A stretch of 64,000 nucleotides of DNA from assembly GCA_024228935.1 (NCBI GenBank), contig JAAESX010000148.1, positions 1 through 64,000 on the forward strand. The letters are read 5' to 3'. This DNA comes from Pseudomonadota bacterium (lineage in GTDB: Bacteria > Myxococcota_A > UBA796 > CAJQPC01). The position numbers and the translations under genes were made by a program. The notes beneath the pieces are model-generated. The model saw only the letters and a program-made list of their open reading frames with translations, made no database searches and was not told the origin of the DNA. Positions 59,354 to 64,000 of the stretch are shown here, piece by piece. Every line of letters begins with the position of its first letter. Position 1 is the stretch's first letter.

Positions 59354-60322
59354 ATGTTCTCGTACGCCCTTCGCAAGCTGCTGCTTGCGATCCCGCTCGT
59401 CATCGGCGTCATCACGCTGATCTTCTTCCTGGTGGAGCTGTCCCCGGGTGACGCCACGGATCGCTTCTTCACACCGGAGACGCCGCCAGAAGTGCGGCAG
59501 CTCATCGAGGCGAAGTGGGGTTTGGACAAGCCCGCACACGAGCGGTACTTCATCACCGTGAAGAACCTCCTGACGGGGGACTTCGGGCGTTCGATCTTCC
59601 AGGAACGGCCCGTCTTCGACATCATCATGGAGTCGCTTCCGAACACGATCCAGCTGGCATTGATGAGCATCATCATCATGCAAGTGGTCGGGATCACACT
59701 AGGAACGATCCAAGCGGTACGACAATACGGCTGGGCGGACAGCGGCGTGTCGATCGTCTCGCTGTTCTTCTACTCGATGCCCAGTTTCTGGCTGGCGTTG
59801 ATGCTGCAGCTCATATTGACGCTGAAATATCCAGTGCTCCCATCGTCCGGCATGACCGACGCGGTCATGTACGACTACATGACCACAGGGGAACAGATCC
59901 TCGACCGGATGAAGCACCTCATCCTGCCCGGCGTGGCCCTGTCCATCGCCCGAGCCGCCGGCATCGCCCGCTACATGCGCAGCAGCCTGCTCGAGGTCAT
60001 CCGTCAGGACTACATCCGCACCGCGCGGGCCAAGGGCCTGCCCGAGTGGAAGGTCATCATCAAGCACGGCATGCGCAACGCGCTGCTGCCCATCGTGACC
60101 ATCATCGGACTGCAGCTGCCCTTCCTCTTCAGCGGCAGCGTGCTCGTCGAGACCATCTTTGCGTGGCCCGGCATGGGACGGCTCATCGTCTCGGCCATCT
60201 TCACGCAGGACACGCCCGTCATCATCGGCTGCTTCTTCGTGTTCACGCTCCTGGTCGTGACCGGGAACCTGATCGCTGACCTCCTGTACTCCGTGGTCGA
60301 CCCGCGGATCCGGTACTCCTGA
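59354..60322 (+). CDS. Peptide ABC transporter permease (DppB-type)
   Basis: 322 residues from ATG 59354. Six TM helices; the EAA-like coupling loop reads ARAAGIARYMRSSLLEVIRQ...RAKGLPEWKVIIKHGMRNAL. Forms the translocation channel with the DppC-type partner. Codons between about 59520 and 59895 end in A or T much more often than elsewhere in the operon. Stop-start overlap (TGATG) with the next gene. Confidence 0.92.
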   Translation: MFSYALRKLLLAIPLVIGVITLIFFLVELSPGDATDRFFTPETPPEVRQLIEAKWGLDKPAHERYFITVKNLLTGDFGRSIFQERPVFDIIMESLPNTIQLALMSIIIMQVVGITLGTIQAVRQYGWADSGVSIVSLFFYSMPSFWLALMLQLILTLKYPVLPSSGMTDAVMYDYMTTGEQILDRMKHLILPGVALSIARAAGIARYMRSSLLEVIRQDYIRTARAKGLPEWKVIIKHGMRNALLPIVTIIGLQLPFLFSGSVLVETIFAWPGMGRLIVSAIFTQDTPVIIGCFFVFTLLVVTGNLIADLLYSVVDPRIRYS

Positions 60323-61482
60323 TGGCTGATCAGACGGGCAGCGCCCTGAAGAAGGCCGGCTACGCCTTCCCCGGCCTGGGCCATGTGCTCACCGGGGACC
60401 CGTGGAACGGCTTCGGCTTGATGTCGTACATGCTGCTGCTGATCTGGGCTGCCTGGAGTGGGCTGCCTCGGATGAGCGAGCTGCTCTTCCCGCCCCCCGA
60501 GGCCGGCGGCTTCATGCTGCATCCCTGGATCGCGCTGGTGTCCTGGATCGGCATCGCCGTCCTCGCATGGCACACGGCCCACCGCCTGGTGAGCCCGGCG
60601 CCGTTCGACCCGGAGAAGGACCGGAACAGCCAGTGGCGCGAGCTGAAGAAGCAGTTCCGACGCAACCGCATGGGCGTCATCGGCCTGCACTTCGTCAACG
60701 TGCTCATCTTCCTGGCGTTGCTGACCCCGTTCATCGCCCCGTTCGACCCGGACGCCATCGACGTCGGTCCTTCGCTCCTGGCGCCGACCTTCGACTACCC
60801 GATGGGCACCGACGAGTTCGGCCGCGACCTGTTCAGCCGCGTGATGTACGGAGCGCGGATCTCGCTCTCGATCGGCTTCATCGCGGTCGGGCTCTCCGTC
60901 AGCATCGGCACCCTCGTCGGCGCCGTCTCGGGCTACTTCGGAGGCATCGTCGACAAGGGCGCGATGTGGTTCGTCGACCTGCTCCTGAGCCTGCCTCGCC
61001 TGGTGCTCCTCCTGGCCATCGTCGGGTTCTTCCGCAGCGCCGGCGCCCAGTCCATCTTCCTCATCGTATTCGTCCTCGGACTGACCGGCTGGATGGGTGT
61101 GAGCCGCATCGTGCGCAGCCAGATCCTGTCGCTGAAGGAGCAGGACTTCGTGCAGGCGTGCCGCGCGCTGGGCCTGCCGAACTGGCGCATCATCGTCGTC
61201 CACCTCATCCCGAACGCGCTGGCTCCGGTCATCGTCAACGCCTCGCTGGCCATCGGCTCGACCATCCTGGTGGAGGCGGCGCTGTCGTTCCTCGGCCTGG
61301 GCGTCCCGCCGCCCACCGCGACCTGGGGCGCCATCGTCAACGACGGCCGTGAGTACATGCGCTCGGCGGCGTGGATCACCGTATTCCCTGGCCTCCTCAT
61401 CGTGGCCGCGGTCATGAGCTTCAACCTCCTGGGCGACGGCCTGCGCGATGCGCTCGACCCGAAGCTGCGAGGACGTCACTGA
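60322..61482 (+). CDS. Peptide ABC transporter permease (DppC-type) with N-terminal extension
   Basis: 386 residues from ATG 60322; typical DppC is about 300. Residues 1-95 are extra: KKAGYAFPGLGHVLTGDPWN and two TM helices, resembling small PGLGH membrane modules. The usual OppC-N segment (WRELKKQFRRNRMGVIGL) starts near residue 105, and the coupling loop is SRIVRSQILSLKEQDFVQAC...PNWRIIVVHLIPNAL. Overlaps the ATPase gene by 1 nt (TGATG). Confidence 0.9.
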   Translation: MADQTGSALKKAGYAFPGLGHVLTGDPWNGFGLMSYMLLLIWAAWSGLPRMSELLFPPPEAGGFMLHPWIALVSWIGIAVLAWHTAHRLVSPAPFDPEKDRNSQWRELKKQFRRNRMGVIGLHFVNVLIFLALLTPFIAPFDPDAIDVGPSLLAPTFDYPMGTDEFGRDLFSRVMYGARISLSIGFIAVGLSVSIGTLVGAVSGYFGGIVDKGAMWFVDLLLSLPRLVLLLAIVGFFRSAGAQSIFLIVFVLGLTGWMGVSRIVRSQILSLKEQDFVQACRALGLPNWRIIVVHLIPNALAPVIVNASLAIGSTILVEAALSFLGLGVPPPTATWGAIVNDGREYMRSAAWITVFPGLLIVAAVMSFNLLGDGLRDALDPKLRGRH

Positions 61483-62489
61483 TGTCGGATCTGGCTCAGA
61501 AGACCCCCGACCGGAAGCCCATCCTCGAGCTGAAGGACCTGCGCACCCACTTCCGCATGGAAGACGGCATCGCCAAGGCGGTCGACGGGGTGAACTACGA
61601 GATCTTCCCCGGCGAGACGCTGTCCGTCGTCGGCGAGTCCGGCTCGGGCAAGTCCGTCACCGCCTTGTCGGTGATGGGACTCATCCCCTGCCCTCCCGGC
61701 ATCGAGGCCGGAGGCGAGATCCTGTTCGAGGGCAACGACCTGCGGAAGGCGACCGAAGCCGAGCGGCGAGCCATTCGCGGCGGCCAGATCGCCATGATCT
61801 TCCAGGAGCCGATGACCTCGCTGAACCCCGTCTACAGCGTGGGCGAGCAGATCGGCGAGGCGCTCCGGCTGCACAAGGGGATGAACAAGCGCGAGGCCTG
61901 GGAGTACAGCGTAGAGATGCTCGACCGCGTCGGCATCCCGAAGCCCCGCCAGCGCGTCGACGAGTACCCCCACCAGATGTCGGGCGGCATGCGCCAACGC
62001 GTGATGATTGCCATGGCGCTGTCGTGTGACCCCCGGCTGCTCATCGCCGACGAGCCGACCACCGCGCTCGACGTGACCATCCAGGCCCAGATCCTCGACC
62101 TGATGAACAAGCTCCAGGAGGACTTCGGGACCTCGGTGCTCTTCATCACCCACGACCTGGGCGTCGTGGCCGAGGTCAGCGACCACGTCGCCGTCATGTA
62201 CGCCGGCAAGGTCGTCGAGTACGCGGACGTGATGACGCTCTATGGAGCGCCCCAGCACCCGTACACGGTCGGTCTGTTCAAGAGCCTGCCGGACATCGAG
62301 TCCGACGAGCAGAAGCTCGACGTCATCCCCGGCGTCGTGCCCAGCCCGCTCGAGTTCCCCAGCGGCTGCCGCTTCCGGAACCGCTGCGCGTTCGCGAACG
62401 AGCGCTGCGCTGCCGAGGAGCCGCTCTTGCGCACCGTCGGCACCGGACACACCGTGGCCTGCCACGCCGTCGAGGAGGCCCGCCTGTGA
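61482..62489 (+). CDS. Peptide ABC transporter ATPase (DppD-type)
   Basis: 335 residues from ATG 61482. Walker A is GESGSGKS, the ABC signature SGGMRQRV, and Walker B LLIADEPTTALD. The C-terminal oligopeptide-transporter domain carries SGCRFRNRCAFANERCAAEE with the conserved cysteines. Pairs with DppF to power import. Overlaps the next gene (GTGA). Confidence 0.95.
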   Translation: MSDLAQKTPDRKPILELKDLRTHFRMEDGIAKAVDGVNYEIFPGETLSVVGESGSGKSVTALSVMGLIPCPPGIEAGGEILFEGNDLRKATEAERRAIRGGQIAMIFQEPMTSLNPVYSVGEQIGEALRLHKGMNKREAWEYSVEMLDRVGIPKPRQRVDEYPHQMSGGMRQRVMIAMALSCDPRLLIADEPTTALDVTIQAQILDLMNKLQEDFGTSVLFITHDLGVVAEVSDHVAVMYAGKVVEYADVMTLYGAPQHPYTVGLFKSLPDIESDEQKLDVIPGVVPSPLEFPSGCRFRNRCAFANERCAAEEPLLRTVGTGHTVACHAVEEARL

Positions 62490-63511
62490 GCCAGGAAACC
62501 CCTCTCCTCGAGGTCAGGAACCTCAAGAAGCACTTCCCCATCCGGAAGGGGTTCTTCAGTCGCGTCGTCGGCACGGTGAAGGCGGTGGACGGCATCTCGT
62601 TCACGCTGAACGCCGGCGAGACGCTCGGCATGGTCGGCGAGTCCGGTTGTGGCAAGACGACGGCAGGCCGGACCCTGCTTCGCCTGCTCGACCCGACCGA
62701 CGGCGAGGCGCTGTTCGAAGGCAAGGACATCTTCAAGATGCCCCCGGACGAGCTGCGTGAGCTCCGCAAGAACATGCAGATCATCTTCCAGGACCCGTAC
62801 AGCTCGCTGAACCCGCGGCTGAACGTCGAGACCATCATCGGCGAGGCCCTGAAAGTCCACGGGATCATGGACGGCCAGGAGCTGCGCGACCGCGTCGTCG
62901 AGCTCGTCGAGAAGGTCGGCCTGCTCCCGAGCCACCTGGGTCGGTTTCCCCACGAGTTCTCCGGCGGCCAGCGCCAGCGCATCGGCATCGCCCGCGCGCT
63001 GGCCCTGAACCCCAAGTTCATCGTCTGCGACGAGGCCGTCTCGGCGCTCGACGTGAGCATCCAGGCCCAGGTCATCAACCTGCTGCAGGAGCTGCAGGAC
63101 GAGCTCGGCCTGGCCTACCTGTTCATCGCCCACGACCTGGCCGTCGTGAAGCACATCAGCGACCGCATCGCCGTGATGTACCTGGGCCGGGTGGTCGAGG
63201 TCGCGGACAAGGCGCAGCTGTTCAAGAACCCGACGCACCCCTACACCCAGGCGCTGCTGTCGGCGATCCCGGTGCCCAAGCCCGGTCGGAAGAAGGAGCG
63301 CATCCTCCTCGAGGGCGACGTCCCGAACCCGATCGATCCGCCCCCCGGCTGCCACTTCCACCCACGCTGCCGCTACGCGATGGACAAGTGCAAGACGGGC
63401 GAGGGCCCGCCGACGGTCGAGATCGGGCCGGGTCACGCCGTGGCCTGCCATCTGCCGGCGGATGGCGTCCAGCCGCCGTACGCCGCTCCTTCGGCCTCGG
63501 CGTCCCCCTGA
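62486..63511 (+). CDS. Peptide ABC transporter ATPase (DppF-type)
   Basis: 341 residues from GTG 62486. Walker A GESGCGKT, signature SGGQRQRIGIARAL, Walker B FIVCDEAVSALDVS, and the C-terminal domain with GCHFHPRCRYAMDKCKTGE. Completes the transporter with the two permeases and DppD. Ends 1 bp before the next gene. Confidence 0.95.
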   Translation: MSQETPLLEVRNLKKHFPIRKGFFSRVVGTVKAVDGISFTLNAGETLGMVGESGCGKTTAGRTLLRLLDPTDGEALFEGKDIFKMPPDELRELRKNMQIIFQDPYSSLNPRLNVETIIGEALKVHGIMDGQELRDRVVELVEKVGLLPSHLGRFPHEFSGGQRQRIGIARALALNPKFIVCDEAVSALDVSIQAQVINLLQELQDELGLAYLFIAHDLAVVKHISDRIAVMYLGRVVEVADKAQLFKNPTHPYTQALLSAIPVPKPGRKKERILLEGDVPNPIDPPPGCHFHPRCRYAMDKCKTGEGPPTVEIGPGHAVACHLPADGVQPPYAAPSASASP

Positions 63512-63512
63512 C

Positions 63513-64000
63513 GTGCACGCCCTCGACGTCGCCCTGAGCTGGTTCGCCAGCGTCCATCAGTTCCCCCGCGGGATGTTCACCGGAGGCATCGGCCCCCGGC
63601 CCGAGCAGCGGCTGGTGCTGTACGAGTTCGAGGCCTGCCCGTTCTGCCGAAAGGTCCGCGAGGCGCTCACGATGCTGGACCTCTCCGCCGAGATTCGGCC
63701 CTGCCCGAAGTCCGGGAAGACCTACCGCCCCGAGCTCGTCGAGCGCGGCGGAAAGGCCCAGTTCCCCTACCTGATCGACCCGAACACCGGCGTCGAGATG
63801 TATGAGAGCGACGACATCGTCGACTACCTGTACGAGCACTACGGCTCCGGGCCCGTGCCCTTGTCGCTCCGGCTCGGCCCGCTCATCACGCTGGCCTCGA
63901 GCTTCGCGTCGCTGTGGCGCCCGACGAACGGGCGGATGGCGCTGGCGAGCAAGCCGCCGCAGCAGCCGCTGGAGCTCTACAGCTTCGACATCTCGCCGTA
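63513..64000 (+). CDS. Thioredoxin/GST-N-fold protein (3' end outside window)
   Basis: 162 residues visible from GTG 63513, 1 bp after the transporter stop; the frame is open to the right edge. VLYEFEACPFCRKVREALTM with the CPFC motif is a glutaredoxin/GST N-terminal domain; YESDDIVDYLYEHYG is its alpha-helical end. Near the edge QPLELYSFDISPY begins a second copy, so the full protein probably has two tandem domains. A thiol-redox or glutathione-linked role is likely; the rest cannot be seen. Confidence 0.75.
   Translation, partial: MHALDVALSWFASVHQFPRGMFTGGIGPRPEQRLVLYEFEACPFCRKVREALTMLDLSAEIRPCPKSGKTYRPELVERGGKAQFPYLIDPNTGVEMYESDDIVDYLYEHYGSGPVPLSLRLGPLITLASSFASLWRPTNGRMALASKPPQQPLELYSFDISP

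Noticed and set aside
57440..59683. 747-codon minus-strand frame over the substrate-binding protein gene
   Set aside because: Antisense shadow of a clear SBP family 5 gene.

Overview
The window is about 70% GC and almost fully coding, with many GTG/TTG starts and stop-start overlaps of the GTGA or TGATG type. Several features together suggest a member of the Myxococcota or a close relative: a LysM protein with a TonB/AgmX-like C-terminus, an H1-like Lys/Ala/Pro tail, a large FG-GAP plus MopE-repeat surface protein ending in a Cys/Gly-TM-Arg anchor, a sigma-54-type promoter before a Flp pilin, and HDOD-GGDEF signalling. This is inference from gene content; no rRNA or tRNA gene was seen. I found no insertion sequence, prophage or CRISPR array.

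Layout. 1-6.3 kb: H1-tailed Nfu-domain protein, LysM protein, GT-C-like membrane protein, aldehyde dehydrogenase, Tll0287-like haem lipoprotein and a split YeeE/YedE pair lacking its cysteines. 6.2-12.9 kb (minus): a tightly coupled four-gene operon of a molybdenum-hydroxylase-like protein, an outer-membrane protein, an MMPL/RND transporter and a nucleoside phosphorylase. 12.9-18.8 kb: two more GT-C-like proteins, a rhomboid-fold pseudoprotease and a CDP-alcohol phosphatidyltransferase. 18.7-20.7 kb (minus): GMC oxidoreductase with its small subunit. 20.7-25.4 kb: TadG- and TadE-like pseudopilins among short-signal lipoproteins. 25.4-32.5 kb (minus): a 1,771-residue acidic repeat protein and a related upstream gene interrupted by an in-frame TAA. 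32.5-33.3 kb: non-coding, repeat-rich spacer.

33.3-44.9 kb: MurJ with a soluble tail, a B12/radical SAM enzyme, a frameshifted Hpt gene, a membrane-fused spermidine-synthase-like protein, a broken glycosyltransferase gene, a TetR regulator, a propeller protein and an OmpA-family protein. 45.0-48.9 kb: ALDH7-type dehydrogenase, then a sigma-54-type promoter with tandem upstream repeats, a Flp pilin and a companion protein. 48.9-54.7 kb: an HDOD-GGDEF diguanylate cyclase and a B3/B4 protein, followed by the conserved rho-rpmE-prfA-prmC block, in which the Rho protein has lost its main ATPase residues. 54.7-57.4 kb (minus): radical SAM enzyme and a sulfatase-fold lipoprotein. 57.5-63.5 kb: a complete Dpp/Opp-type peptide ABC transporter, followed by a thioredoxin/GST-fold gene that runs off the window.

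The most notable points are the degenerate Rho at the canonical rho locus, the sigma-54 pilin promoter, the lipoproteins with 6-9 residue signal peptides, and several degenerate family members (rhomboid, YeeE/YedE, molybdenum hydroxylase). Three genes carry stops or frameshifts; whether these are real or consensus errors cannot be decided from the sequence alone.
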